This document shows positions 1-11,956 of a stretch of DNA of 64,000 bases, one piece after another. Below the pieces are notes generated by a model. It was not told where the DNA came from, ran no database searches, and saw nothing but the letters and a program-made list of their open reading frames with translations. Position numbers and translations under genes: made by a program. The stretch spans positions 28,459,619-28,523,618 of the forward strand of contig JARWKL010000008.1 of the NCBI GenBank assembly GCA_029961685.1, read 5' to 3'. Each line of letters opens with the position of its first letter. Position 1 is the first letter of the stretch. The DNA is from Aristolochia californica. Its lineage: Eukaryota > Streptophyta > Magnoliopsida > Piperales > Aristolochiaceae.

Positions 1-1284
1 AGAGACTTTACCTTTTCCCTTCCTTTGATTGGAAGGTGATGGACCTGTGTCACAAGCAAATTGTTCACAGAATTCACCAAGCTCACGCTTTCCAGTAAGA
101 TTTTGTTTCTTAAACTGAGCTTGAAGCTTTAAATCATTACATAAGGTCAGCCCTTCTTGGATGATAGCACTAGTAAGGAGACCATATGTATATTGATGGT
201 AGTTTATAATTCCTACCTTATTACCTAACCTTTTTCTTACCTTGCTGGCAAAAAGAGTTGGTAAACCATCAATAAATTTTGCTTTCCAATATTCATTATT
301 GGCATATGGTCTTTGCATAACCTTAGTGAGGAAAACATCTTTATACCAGCAAAACTGGCTAAGTGTTCGACACCTAAGATTTTTCAAAACCTCTCTTCCC
401 TTATCTGATTGGGAAGTCAGATTTCCAATGAAATGATGAACAATACAGGAAATCAAGGTATAAACTGCATCGTCCTCACCTAGGTAGGCTTGGCCAGATT
501 CAGTTTTGATAACCTTCTTTGAATTATAAATTTCCTGATGTTGTTCAGGGGTGAGGATATTATCCCACCAACCTTTGAGAGTTCCAGAAAACCCTACAGT
601 AAGCATTTCTGCAATTCCTTGATCGAAATTCTTATGTTACCGACAGATTGTACAATACATAAGCATTCGGTGACAATGTTCCAATATCTGATATTCAGAT
701 AATCCATCTATATTCCATTCATAAATGGATTTGCCATCATAAGATTTTTTATCTAAATAAACATTCTCTTCATACAATAGGTCTTGAGGTGTAGGCCTAT
801 GGTAATAGAGTTTGTTAGGTAGATCCCATTTCCGAGTAGACTTTTTCTCATAATCCAATTTTTGGATACTCGGATCTTGTATCATGTCTTGAAGAATTTC
901 TTCAGTCTGATTGACATTGGTTAAACCTAAATCGTTGAGATTAGAGTTTTGACCAATATCAGAATCAGAATATGCTGAAGGAGTTAAATCCTCAGAATTT
1001 TGAGATGAAAAATCTTCATTTAGATCTTCGTGAGATTCTAATGTTTGAATACTTTTCAAAATCTTCGCAGCTTTTGCTTCTTTGGCTTGTTTTAGTTGAT
1101 CTTCAGAAAGATTCAATCTTCCAAGCTGAGATAATAATTCATCAACAACTTTAGAATTATTATCCCATTTAAAGTTCCTAATAGGAACGGGTGGTTTGAT
1201 GAGCGGTTTATTGTTCATCAACAAAGGTAATTTTCGAGAAGATAAGTCATAAGGATTTTGACAATATTTCTCTGGATTTTACCT
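1..1284 (-). pseudogene. Retroelement gag/capsid-like polyprotein fragment
   Basis: On the minus strand 637-1224 is open (195 codons). The same protein continues through in-frame sequence to the window edge after a single frame change near 637. Upstream, a one-base shift near 1285 separates it from more coding-like sequence. The protein has an acidic, Asn/Ser-rich N-terminal region, then a block with motifs such as YYHRPTPQDL, KSIYEWNIDG and GWWDN, and a later stretch with LRCRTLSQF and WYKDVFLTKVM. These resemble the capsid/gag part of plant polyproteins of the pararetrovirus/LTR-retroelement type. The zinc knuckle and enzymes would lie beyond base 1. It is not closely similar to the coat protein of the pararetroviruses elsewhere in the window, so it belongs to a different element. 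Confidence 0.5.
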
Positions 1285-1389
1285 TTATCCAAAAAATCTT
1301 CAATACGAATTAGCTGTTGGCCAATTGTTTTGAGATTTAAATTGGTAAAATTGTTTTGTCTCCTGATTTGACCCATAGGATTAAGAGTG

Positions 1390-1405
1390 GAGAGAGAGAG
1401 AGAGA
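1390..1405. repeat. Short (GA)n tract
   Basis: Eight GA units lie at the end of the gag-like fragment, where recognisable element sequence stops. The same dinucleotide is found at many segment junctions farther right in the window. Confidence 0.8.
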
Positions 1406-2964
1406 TGCTCGTGCTTGTCAGCCAACCAGATGATTATTGTCGGAGAGTAGACAGTTAATGACCCTATGTGCTGTCTTTCCAAACCATGAGGTCAACAACC
1501 TGTCCTAAGAATGTATCTGTTCTCAAGGTGGTTAAGAAGGTTTCTTGCCTCATCCATCCCAGTGTTGGTCAAAGCACGCCTCTGATTAAGGTCTCAAGGA
1601 CAAAATGTACCACTGTGATGAAGGGAATTTTGGACCTTAACTTGAGCGTGTTTGGCATATGCATGTAGACCTCTGACCCAGGATCAAGCAAACATCTGGT
1701 GAAGTTATCTTTCTGGACATCAATTCGTAATCCACTAAAAAAACTGAGTGAGCTTGCAGATGGATTTCATAGCACTAAATGCAGAGTGAGGGAGGGGATG
1801 TGGAGGAAACCATGAGACTGTTCAAGCATTGTGGCCTCTGCTTCATGGTTTGAGGCTGTCTAGAGATTGCTTTTTCATCTTGCTTAGACTTGAAGGAGCC
1901 TCTTCAAATGTCACCTAGTGGGTTTAGGCTAGATCCCTCCATTTTGGAAGCTCTCACATATGTTTAAGGAGATCGATGACAAGTTTTTTTAAAAAAAAGT
2001 TCTCTTGCTGTTTCTTGGGTATGCACCCCTCGCTCAGCAATTCTCCATGATATTTCTTTCGTTGGGAGTGACTACAGCAGTCAATCCTATCATGGGTGAT
2101 TGCATTCCCCTCGTATAGATGGACTGGCGATGATGGGCTCCTTGCAGTCATCTAATGTTTTTAGTAGGCTCATGTATCTATTTCTCTACTATCTAAAATA
2201 AAAATGACAGAGAGAAGGAAAAGGAAGTGCTGTGCAGTGATGGGGAAGATGCAGTCATTAGATTTTGTTGGTTCTCTTATAAATGTTTCTTGGGAAGGGG
2301 CTTAGAAACTCTGTTTGTGCACCAATTGGTGTATTGGTCTTTGTTTCACCCTTATGATGTTATTTGTGGTTGTGATTTGGAGCTTGGATGCAGGTGGTAT
2401 GAAGCTGAAAGCTGCTTAGCCTTTGCATGCATCCGCTCTTTGCCCTTGATTTCTCATAGTGGAAGACATAAAGGCAGATTATGTTGTTGTTTTTTCTATT
2501 GAATTTCTTTAATATTACATAAAAAATTTATGGGAGAGGAAGGGAGGAGGGGAAATTAACAGATTAGTGGCTGGAGTGCCAAAAAATGTAAAAAAGGGCT
2601 TGTCGTCTTTGCTGCCTGCCACAATGGCAATGAGGCTCGGTGCTTTCATGGACATTTTGATTGTGTGGTCACTACCTTCTCCATTGATTACATGAAAATT
2701 TTGCGTTATCTTTATTCTTAAATAAAACATCTATGAGTAAGCTGATTGGTAGTGAGTGCTAGATTACCCTCAAACTGGTTTGTTTGACTGTTTTATTAAT
2801 TCAAAGAGGGTGAAGCTTTATTCTGATATTACATGTATGACTCAACACAAGTATATGACTCATAATGGGCAAGGATAAGCTATAGTCCACTACTGTCTAT
2901 ATTTTGACAGTTTCATGGGTAGCTTAATCTAAGTTCATTTTTGAAGATATAATTGATGTTTCAG
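1406..2964. other. No gene recognised
   Basis: Non-repetitive sequence with scattered short ORFs (the longest is 91 codons at 2227-2502, Cys- and Trp-rich) that show no family motif. The last part should correspond to an intron or disrupted sequence upstream of the first retained SEC23 C-terminal exon. I see no convincing exon, RNA gene or terminal repeat. Confidence 0.4.
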
Positions 2965-4751
2965 ATACCGGATGCTTAGCCGTTCATATGCCTTTCGATG
3001 CATACTAAGATTGAGAACATCCTCTGATTTCCAGCCAGGACGCTTGGTATGGTCTTGGAGATCTTCAAAAACATTTAAGTTTTGCTTCTGATTCATATCT
3101 AACTAAGAGCTGCTCTTATGTGGTCTGATTTACTTTTTTCTTCTATAGTATGGTCATTTCTTTGTAGATCCTCAGTATGAGAACGTTCAGCACATTATAT
3201 GTTGCGACTTTTATGCCACTTATGGTTATGACTTTGATTTTTCTAATTCTGTGGGATTCTCGAGGTATTCAGATCCTGTCTTGATGTCATATACTGAGAA
3301 GGATGGGTCTTTATTTTAGAAATATGAAACAATGTCTTAAATCATGTACAGACACACAGAGCCTCCTGTGATACAAATTGCTTTCCAGTATACTGTCATT
3401 GTGCCACCTGAGGAATCTTCAGTTTCAGGATCAAGTGCTGAAAACAAGTACGTATAACCAGCTGCCATGTGCTAGGAAGTCCTTGTCTTTTCATTTGTGG
3501 TCATTCTGTGTTTTAATCGACTAAAATTTATAATTGCTCTTACCTACAGTTAAAGTTGTGTAAACATCAAAGTTTTTTTAACCCAGAATCATATGTATTT
3601 TAGGTTTCTTGTACTATGTCATCACAAGGATTTCTCTGGTTTTTCATATTATATTGTAATTAGTATTATAGAAGCAATGTATGGAGATCAGAAATTGGTC
3701 TAATATTAGAGTTTCTTGGGAAGAGGAGTAATAAGCTGTTCTCTATCTCTTTTTTCGTTTTTTGTATAAAAGCGAGATAGTAATTTATTAGTAGAGAGAG
3801 GTACAAGATGTTAAAAGCAAACTTAAAAAGCATACAACTGAATAGTTATTAGCTGTTCTCTATCTCTTTTTTCTTTTTTTGTATAAAAGCGAGATAGTAA
3901 TTTATTAGTAGAGAGAGGTACAAGATGTTAAAAGCAAACTTAAAAAGCATACAACTGAATAGTTATTAGAGGACATCAAAGAAAACAAATACAATAGCAC
4001 AACCAATCTATTACAATGTTAAGCAATGGGAAGGGAATCTCCCACAATGAGTTGTTGTTCCAAGAAATCAGTTAGATGATTCACATCCCCATAGAGTGGC
4101 ATCCAGCTCTTCCATCAAATGCCTATAAAGGTCGACAATTTTCTCAAAAATCAGAATTAAGCATCAAGGTGAGGACTTCCCTAAACATCCTGCTTGAAAC
4201 AACAGCCAAATCACCTCAATGATGGCAGGATTAGAAAAAAGAGTTGGTAAACACTCTTAAGGCCTATGAGGAGGATCAAAAACTCTGCCTCAATGGGTAA
4301 CACTGCATCCACCAGCTAGGCTAGGATTGCTCTGAGATCAAAATTGTGCTTTTACCACCTGTTCTATGGTGGTATCTACTCCTTGATTGTCTCCATTCTA
4401 GCAGTCAAATGTGAGGCAATCAGCTTTCTGTTTCTCTCTGAATGGATCCAAGGAGATGAAAAAGGTCAGGAATTTCACTGGACCAAAATTTTATAGATTG
4501 TTTTGCTTCACCTACTAATACTAATGTTATTTGGTGCAGGCCTCTTGCGAACAACAATTAACAAACCGAAACAAGACAGAAGTATCACTCCAAAGCTCAC
4601 ATTTATTCAAGGGGGACAGGACGATGCCACTGTGTTCGAAAACTATCTCATAGAAGAGCAGGATGTTGATGGTAATGGTTTAACAAGTGTGGTAGGCTTT
4701 GTATCCTTCTTGGATGAAGTGACTCAGCGGGTGGCGGAGTATCTTGCATAA
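2965..4751 (+). pseudogene. SEC23: SEC23 C-terminal exons (COPII coat GTPase-activating subunit), internally deleted
   Basis: SEC23 with SEC24 forms the inner coat of COPII vesicles on the endoplasmic reticulum and activates the GTPase SAR1. Exons with proper borders are seen at 2965-3046 (YRMLSRSYAFRC), 3149-3264 (YGHFFVDPQYENVQHIICCD), 3352-3447 (PPVIQIAFQYTVIVPPEE) and the last exon 4540-4751 (DRSITPKLTFIQGG, DDATVFENYLIEEQDVDGNG, stop TAA). The exons for the helical domain and most of the gelsolin-like domain, expected between 3447 and 4540, are missing. The N-terminal half is absent upstream. The first retained exon is the one that would follow the last exon of the SEC23 fragment at 55485-59109. 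Family assignment is secure; the copy cannot make a full protein. Confidence 0.85.
3734..3968. repeat. Tandem duplication, two units of about 117 bp
   Basis: The stretch beginning gctgttctctatctc at about 3735 recurs nearly unchanged at about 3852, through the same agcatacaactgaatag end. It lies where the missing SEC23 exons should be, so it marks the inserted or rearranged DNA that replaced them. The remaining sequence from 3970 to 4530 shows no recognisable exon. Confidence 0.85.
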
Positions 4752-4761
4752 ATGAGTTAGC

Positions 4762-4945
4762 TAGATAAATGTTCTTGCAGTACCAAATCATGCTTTGTGT
4801 CAAAACCCATAGAGCATTGGTATTCTGCTTCCTCGTCTTTTAGTTTCTGCTCTTTCCAGAGGCGGTAGTCAGAAGGGGCGACGAACGAGTCGTCCACCCC
4901 TATAATCGCTTTCGAGTGAAGAAAGAAATAGGTCCCTCATCTGTG
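4762..4945 (-). pseudogene. REF6-type histone demethylase zinc-finger fragment, copy 1
   Basis: The minus strand carries a stretch matching the entry to the C-terminal C2H2 zinc-finger array of REF6/ELF6-like JmjC H3K27 demethylases (WKEQKLKDEEAEYQC, then MGFDTKHDLVLQ). It is almost identical to the copy at 9285-9464 but lacks 15 bp encoding the residues after the first Cys, including the second Cys of the finger. The fragment begins about 15 bp downstream of the SEC23 stop and is antisense to it. It is a captured exon piece, not a gene. The family call rests on one short motif. Confidence 0.55.
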
Positions 4946-5162
4946 TCCCTTAGAGTGAGCGACAGAGAACTAATTAGAATCGAGAATACTGAAACCGAAA
5001 AGTATTTCTTCCCTTTTTAGAAGCAACTCGTTCATTTTGACGGTTACTACATCGAACTGTGGGACTCATAAAATATGGCTGGACATGGTACTACTTTCTT
5101 TCTTTCTCCTAATTATTCAATCCTATGGTTCAATTCTCTGCGAGCTGAAATGTCTTCATGTC

Positions 5163-6985
5163 TCTTCATTTGCAAGGGAAAAAGGTCGGCCTAGTAAGAA
5201 GCTCAGGACTTCCACTAAGGTTTTATAATTTTGAAAACCCCAACTCTCGTTATGTATTTGGTTGCTCTCCTGTTCTTCCCTTGATTGTTTTTTCTTGGCA
5301 GGAGGATTATCGAATTGCTATTGTTGATGATGATGTTGATTATGCCGAAGATTTTGGTGAGGATCGTCGTGAAGGTATTACTTTTGCTCGTTTTTTCGTT
5401 TTGTTTTAGCTTTTTGTTTTTAGTTCACTTTAGGTGCTTGAATTGTGTTTATGGGTACGGAATATGGATTATGAAGATGAAAGCGAACTGACGAAGAGGG
5501 ATTTTTCTAAACTCGAATTAAAGCCTGATCATGCAAACCGCCCTTTATGGGCTTGCGCTGATGGCCGGATCTTTCTTGAGACATTCTCACCGTTGTATAA
5601 GCAAGCCTATGATTTCCTCATTGCAATTGCTGAGCCCGTTTGCCGGTATTTAAGATGTCCTTCTATTTTCTTCTACTTAAAACTCTGTGTGGTTGCTCAT
5701 TTTCATTTTGTTGGAAAAATGTTGTGCAGGCCAGAGTCTATGCATGAGTATAACTTGACGCCTCATTCCTTATATGCTGTTGTTTCTGTTGGGTTCGAGA
5801 CTGAAACAATAATTACTGTTTTGAACAAGCTATCAAATACTAAGCTCCCTAAAGAAATGATTGATTTCATTTATGCTTCAACTTCTAATTATGGGAAAGT
5901 AAAACTTGTACTAAAGAAGAACCGGTACTTTGTGTAGTCCCCTTTCCCAGTGGTGCGAATTTGGTCTCGTATTCTATCACAAGTGGTTTATTATTATTAT
6001 TGATGTTGTTATTATCATTATTATTATTCTTATGGTGATGAGGGGAATTTGGAACTTATTGCTTTACATGATACTTGCAGGTGCTGAAGACTTTGCTGAA
6101 GGACGAGGTTATATCTAAAGCGAGAATTTATTCCAATGAGGTAATTTATTTTGCTGTTATTTTCTTCATGCATGTCCACTTTATTTTTCTGAGGTGTTAT
6201 TTTGAGTTGTGCCTTTTTATATTTTGTCTTTTATCTTATCTTTTTGGCGAGTGACAGAAAATTTACATAGGAGTTTCTATGGATTCATCTATATGCCTAT
6301 TCTTTACATATTTTACTATTATTCAAAATGGTTGCATTTACCATTTAAATCATGAAGTTGTTTGCTTGTTACAGTGGAAGAAAATAACTTCTGCTCTTTT
6401 TCTTTTTCATAGAAGGGAAGTGGAGTTTGAACATCTCTTTTGAAAAAAAAAAACTGTGCTGTTAAATAATTTAATCATTTTTTGCCTGCATAGTGAATCA
6501 AAACTCATTTGAATTGAAATTATGAAATCATCTCCAAAGCCACTATCACACTGCAGCATGGAGAGATTATTTGTCACTATGGCTAAACCTTCAGATAAAT
6601 GGTTAAATTTCTATGATAGATCATGAGAACTCTGACAAAAGTCTGATGGTGATGCAAACTCTTGATCTACTGTTTAGGGTTCACAAGGAAGTGATGTATT
6701 TACAGTTAGCAAAGCTTTGAGTGAAATGGATGGTGGTGGTCATCAGGAGTTGTTCACTTGTGCTGATGTGGCAGCAATAGCTGAAGAGAAAGAAACCCAT
6801 TCTTTTGAAATAGATCCTACTCAAGTAGGGTGGTCTATGACTGATGATGTATATTTAAGTGATTAGTGGTTATAATTTTTTTGACCCAACTTAAACATTT
6901 ACAGGTTGAAAGTGTCAAGCAAAGGTGCTTACCAAATGCATTAAAGTATCCCATGTTGGAGGAGTGTGACTTCAGAAATGATACA
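5163..6985 (+). pseudogene. XPB: XPB/ERCC3 DNA helicase N-terminal exons, copy 1
   Basis: XPB is the 3'-5' translocase of TFIIH, used in transcription initiation and nucleotide excision repair. Exons are seen at about 5163-5219 (GRPSKKLRTS), 5302-5374 (acidic DDDVDYAEDF), 5434-5645 ([36 protein letters not shown]), 5730-5952 ([25 protein letters not shown] region), 6081-6140, 6678-6824 (EEKETHSFEIDP) and 6905-6985 (VKQRCLPNALKYPMLEE). The expected start Met before GRPSKK is not clear. Exon 4 has an in-frame TAG at 5935-5937, where the second copy has a Glu codon, and its donor is altered. No helicase motif exons follow, so only the N-terminal damage-recognition part is present. Confidence 0.88.
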
Positions 6986-7379
6986 GTAAGCTTTATTTCT
7001 CACCAAATGCTTGATTTGTGGCAGTGATTGGATTCGGGTTCTTCAGAGTGTAAAGAAAAATCAAAAGGTGAATTTCTTTGATCAATTCTTTATTATGATA
7101 TTTTTTAGTATATTTTTTAGTTTTATTTATTAACATTTTGTTTTATGATTACAGCCTGAGAAGAAGAGTGTAGAGATAATGCTACCAGCTACATGATTTT
7201 TCATGTTTCTCTCATCATGGTAATTTTAATATTTTTAACGACATTAAGTAACTAGTAATAGAAGAGTATTTTTTTATCTGATAATAACTAATTTTATTTT
7301 TTTGTTTTTGTCGTAGGTGGAGATTTTGCTCATGCAAGGATGTATATTATTTTCTAGCATTAAGAGAAACAATTATAGT

Positions 7380-7998
7380 TTGTAATTTTATAATGGATTT
7401 ATAGTTTTTATTTGGGTGATTGTAAATTGATAGCGATATTTCATTTAATTTTGTTGTGTTTGATTATTGTATGAAGTTTATTTATAATATTATGCAGTGT
7501 ATAAAGTGTTTAGACTATTTTATGGAGTGTTTATGGAATGTATAGATAATTTTATGGAGTGTTTATGGAGTATTTATGGAGTGTTTATACAGGTATTATG
7601 TATATTGATTATGCCGAATTTTAAGTAGAGGTCATGCCGAATTTTATACAGGTATTATATACATAAATTATTCTCAATTTTAAGAAGAGGTTATGCCTCA
7701 ATCTTATACATGTATTATATATATAGGTTATGCTTAATTTTTTGTAGAGGTCATGTCCAATTTTATATAAAATGTATGTATAATTTTATATATAATTTAT
7801 TTGATATATATTTTTTGAAAATTTTTAAATGTATGTGAGGCTCGAGTTCGGCTCGAAGCTCGGCTCGAGCTCGGTTAAAATTTTTGGGGTCGAGCTCGAT
7901 AACAATTTTAGGCTCGAGACGAGGCTCGGCTCGAAATATTTAAATCAAGTTCGACTCGAACATAGGTAGGTTCGGGCTCGACTCGGCTCAATGCCACC
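7380..7998. mobile_element. Nonautonomous DNA-transposon-like element (possible hAT terminal sequence)
   Basis: After AT-rich sequence with repeated ttatggagtgtttatgg phrases comes a block of alternating ctcgag/gctcg words (7840-7985) ending in gccacccctaatta. The reverse complement of this architecture recurs at 60310-60930, which starts cctaggggtggca. The outer word TAGGGGTGGCA resembles the terminal inverted repeat of plant hAT elements. No transposase is present and the other end is not clear. The segment 6990-7380, immediately 3' of the XPB copy, has no recognisable exon. Confidence 0.45.
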
Positions 7999-9284
7999 CC
8001 TAATTACACATTGGTCATCCATGATTTCATCCAATTTCATGTATAATCTTACTTCATCTTGGTACTGTGATTATACTGATTGTCACATAGGCTAAACATA
8101 ATCATGCTTACCAGTGGACATCTCCATCATGATAGGTGCAATTTCAATTAATTTTTCTATTACCAAAAATTTAAAGAATCATGTAGTTGGAAGTAGGCTG
8201 CTCTCTTTTGTAGTGTGGAATACCAAATGTCTGACATGGTCTATTTAAAGTAACTTATCAAGAACTTTGGTGGTGATGCTATTGGATGAAAAAATTTAAA
8301 TTTCAGAACTTCTGTTGTGGTTGCCAGTCATTTGGAGTTGTTGTACTGACGTAGTGCTTGGTGATATCTTATATCGCGATCTATATCATATAAGATTCTA
8401 TATCAAGAATATGTTAATTAATATTATCATATCCATTCTTGATAATCCTTTTTTACATTTGCTTTCATTTTTCTCCTATCAAATAGTCAGGCTGTTCCAT
8501 GTATTTCTTAATAAATTCTTTCTTTTTTTCTTGTTGTCATTGAAAAAAAATTCTTGTTGTGCCTTGGTTTTTGTGTTTTTTGCCACAAATTAGTTGAGCT
8601 GCATTTTACTGATTGGTGTTCTGCATCTTGTCCAAGCATATTGATTTGTTGTACGTTTATATTTGAACTTTTTTTCTTATATTACCTGACCTTGTAGATG
8701 CAATGTCGAGAACCTGTGTGGCTCGATTATTTGCTATTTTGAGGGTGCCAGTTTTGGATGTACCACCCAAGAGGTGGCCTAGAGTTGGTTGGTCAATGCT
8801 ACCACATGCTTGCACTTGCAAAGACATAATGCTGCTGAGTTATGTAGGAGTTTGTCCTATGTAGTGGATTGAATAATGTGGCAATGATGAGGTTGTCAAT
8901 TTGCTCTAACATGAGCGAGCCTCTTCATGGTATAAACCCTCCATTGGTGGGTGCAAGCTGTCGATTGTCAGTCACTTGTTAGAAATAATGTTGGTTTTGA
9001 AGAAGACCACCTTGGATGTGTATACCTTGAGGATTTCATTTAAGAAATGATCTTTAAATAGGATGCTAGGTTCACACCTACATATATGAGTCCATGTTAA
9101 AAGTCAGTTTTCTACAATGACAACCATATATATGATTTTTTTTAGTATTATGTTGGTATTTATCAAATAAATATTTATTTTCTTCTATTTTAAAAGAACA
9201 AAACCCTCTTTGGATATGTGCTTAATGATGATCAGTTCTTCTCTATTAAGGGTAAAACAAAGCATCAATTATGGCTTGATAGAT
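7999..9284. other. No gene recognised
   Basis: AT-rich sequence with T-runs and short ORFs only. A stretch near 8700-8900 reads briefly as open sequence (a region with PPKRWPRVGWSMLPHAC) but has no family motif and soon meets stops. It ends in a short GATA microsatellite (9279-9298) that abuts the second REF6 scrap. Confidence 0.35.
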
Positions 9285-9464
9285 AGATAGATAGATAAAT
9301 AAATGTTCTTGTAGTACCAAATCATGCTTTGTGTCAAAACCCATGGAGCAGCCTTTGATATCGCATTGGTATTCTGCTTCTTCGTCTTTTAGTTTCTGCT
9401 CTTTCCAGAGGCGGTGGTCAGAAGGGGCGACGAACGAGTCGTCCACCCCTGTAATCACTTTCAA
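9285..9464 (-). pseudogene. REF6-type histone demethylase zinc-finger fragment, copy 2
   Basis: The minus strand reads ...WKEQKLKDEEAEYQCDIKGC then SMGFDTKHDLVLQ, the linker and first C2H2 finger of the C-terminal array in REF6-like demethylases. This copy keeps the second Cys that the copy at 4762-4945 has lost. The finger His residues and later fingers are missing; the reading frame runs into unrelated GATA-repeat sequence. The flanking 120 bp (9465-9580) is also shared with the first copy, so the captured segment is longer than the coding piece. Confidence 0.58.
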
Positions 9465-9589
9465 GTGAAGAAAGAAATAGGTCCCTCTTCTGTGTCCCTT
9501 ACAGTGAGCGACAGAGAACTAATTAGAATCGAGAATACTGAAACCGAAAAGTATTTCTTCCCTTTTTAGAAGCAACTCGTTCGTTCATT

Positions 9590-9914
9590 GTCTAACTCCC
9601 TTCCTAATAACAAGAAGCAAATGCAAATTAGGAAATAAGGAAGAGGACTCTCCTTCGGAAGAAATGATTACAGGGAGCCTTGAAGAGGAGTATCACAATT
9701 ATCAACTCTGCCTATCTTCCAATGCATTCATTGGTAGGACAATAAGTACTTCTTCATGAGAATGATCTTTGAACATGTTGGGCCGATAGTTAAGGATTAT
9801 CTTAAAAGAAGGAAACATATGTCGAAACATACCAAGTTCTACTTTGAGGGTCATAACATCTATATACCATTTCTCAAATCTAGGGTAACCCATGAAAAAC
9901 ACTGAATGGATCAA
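9590..9914 (-). pseudogene. Ty1/copia integrase C-terminal scrap
   Basis: The minus strand carries a 70-codon ORF with FMGYPRFEKWYIDVMTLK, like the conserved CVFLGYPRFEKGY segment near the integrase C terminus of copia elements. It is nearly the same as 53581-53883, where it adjoins a copia RT and RNase H fragment. Here the rest of the element is absent; shared sequence begins abruptly at the word cattgtctaactccc (9588). Confidence 0.6.
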
Positions 9915-11452
9915 TAATACATTTTTTTTTTGTGGATGGACTTGAATTATTGTTAAATTCCATGGTTTAATCCATATGAACTAGGTTTTATAACTTTTAT
10001 ATAAAATTTGACTTTTACGATCTTCTATTTTCTCACTCCAACTCATACCATAGACCACTAGAGTGTGTAATAAAGGGTATGTATCTAACAACACCAATAC
10101 TTTTCTTCACTTCAATTTCCAATTTAATGCATAATTGATGGCAATTCAGCTGTTGTAAGAGATGATTTAGTTAATTTTGATAATTGCATAAGACATTAAC
10201 ATCAACGCTTAAGGATCATTTGTGTCGACTTAGGAAAATAAAACGGTGAGAAAATTATTTTTTCTTTTACTAATTTTCTCATTGGATGATGTTTTTATTG
10301 ACAAATTTTCTTGCATTTGTGACGCCATTGAAAATAAAATAAAATAATAATTACGTAGCTGTAGTGTTTACAATTGGAACAAAATAAGAAATTAAATATA
10401 GAAAATGAGCAATCAACATAAATCTTTTTGGCTTACTTTTCCCATGATATCAGATTAAGCAATAAGAAACATACTTATTTTTTTTTAAAGACAAGAAGAT
10501 AAAAAAGAAAACTTTTTCTATTCATTAAATAGTGCAAATATTAGAAAAAAATTCAAAAAAAAAAAATTCCTCTATATATTTTTCTTATAATGTTCTATCG
10601 GCATATACACACCCTTAAATTTTTTATGACTCGTTACATGTAATCTCCATAACATAAGTAAAATATGTGCTAGCTAGGGTATACCTTGTTATTTTTCAAT
10701 CATGTTTCTCATGACCTCCACAAACCTAAGGTTGCATTGCCCTCATCAAAGACTCAGGTCAAACACATAATCAAAACTAGGAGTGTGCGAAAAAAAAAAA
10801 AACTTAAATTCACTCCATTGGGTGGAGAAATAGAAGGAAATAACCCTAAGTTCATGTCAAGTTTGGGACTCGAGGTCCAACACATAATCAAAGTTAGGAG
10901 TGGGCGAAAAAAAAAAAACTTAAATTCACTCTGTTGGGAGGAGAAGGGATGGAGGGAAAGAACCCTAAGTTAGAGATAGGCTTGGGTTTTCCCAAATTTG
11001 GCCTAAACTTGATGGAAATACCTTATTGATATTTTTTAAAAATTAAAATAACATATAAATAAAACTTATCTATTTTTATTTTTTATTATTTATATTTTGA
11101 CATTGTATAATAATTTTATGCATTGTATTCTTTAATTATTTTTATATTTAAAAAATATTTTAATTGGAGAATTACTAGGTTGACTTGGGAATGAGATAAT
11201 GGATAATGTTTGATTTCTAAACCGTTCGGGTTTTCGAGTTGGGGTTCGGGTTCTCAAAACTAGACCCATGCTTTCCCCTCTGAATTAACCCACTTTTTCT
11301 TTGGCCGAACCAGCTCAAACAGCGTTTACTAGATCGCTGGTTTAGACGAATAGAGCCAAGCAGGGAAAGAAGTTTGTGTTTTTTTTGCTTCCTCATTATT
11401 TGGGTTTTTATCGATCTCGCGACTTTGCAACTCTGCTGTTGTCTTCTCGTCG
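9915..11452. other. Duplicated upstream region of SEC23, no gene
   Basis: This AT-rich stretch is a close copy of 53884-55484, apart from an 80-bp stretch (53941-54025) present only in the right copy. It ends at the SEC23 start codon, so it should include that gene's promoter and 5' leader. It holds an internal direct repeat of about 120 bp (10735-10850 and 10855-10965), each with an A-run and an aacttaaattcactc word. No other gene is seen. Confidence 0.7.
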
Positions 11453-11668
11453 ATGGCAGTTAGGCCGACAGTATCTCATTTCCCGACCGATCCCAATGCA
11501 CTGGAAGCCTCCGGCCTTCCTTGGGGAGTCACCGTTACCCCATTTTCTCCAGTTGACGAGCTTGGTAACCCCCCTGTTTCCGGGTCCAATGGTAACCTTG
11601 TTCCTCGCTGCGATAATTGCTGGGCTTATTTCAATTCCTACTGCGAGCTTGAACAATGGGCTTGGACT
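11453..11668 (+). pseudogene. SEC23: SEC23 N-terminal exon fragment, cut by a gypsy element
   Basis: The ATG opens MAVRPTVSHFPTDPNALEAS and continues through GLPWGVTV, the zinc-binding CDNCWAYFN and ELEQWAW, the normal N terminus of plant SEC23. At about 11668 it changes into a gypsy gag reading frame within cttcttctcaattc, so the second half of the zinc ribbon and all later domains are gone. The join falls in a short stretch similar in both partners, pointing to a microhomology-type junction rather than an intact LTR insertion. Confidence 0.88.
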
Positions 11669-11699
11669 TCTTCTCAATTCTTACACAGCCCACGGAAAG

Positions 11700-11936
11700 T
11701 AAAGATGTTAGCTTCACCTTTATCTACTACTGAAAAGTTAACCGAATATAAGAGAAAGAATTATTCGGCTAACAAAGTGTCTAAGGAAAATAACAATGGT
11801 AAAACAAATTTTAAGAAGGAGAAAGGGGAGAAGAAGTCATGGGCAAAGGAAGCCAAGACTAGGCCGGAAGAGAAGAAACGAGGGGACAAACAGAAAAAGA
11901 AGGTCCATTATTTCATATGCGAGGGATTGTCTTAGA
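11700..11936 (+). pseudogene. Gypsy gag C-terminal part with partial zinc knuckle
   Basis: A Lys-rich stretch (KLTEYKRKNYSANKVSKENN, then repeated KK and EEKKRG) leads to VHYFICEGLS, the start of a CCHC knuckle, and an in-frame stop where Trp would be expected. The same sequence recurs at 62409-62670 and, inverted, at 62272-62396. Only the C-terminal part of gag is present. Confidence 0.7.
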
Positions 11937-11956
11937 AAGAGGTTCCTCAATGCTGC

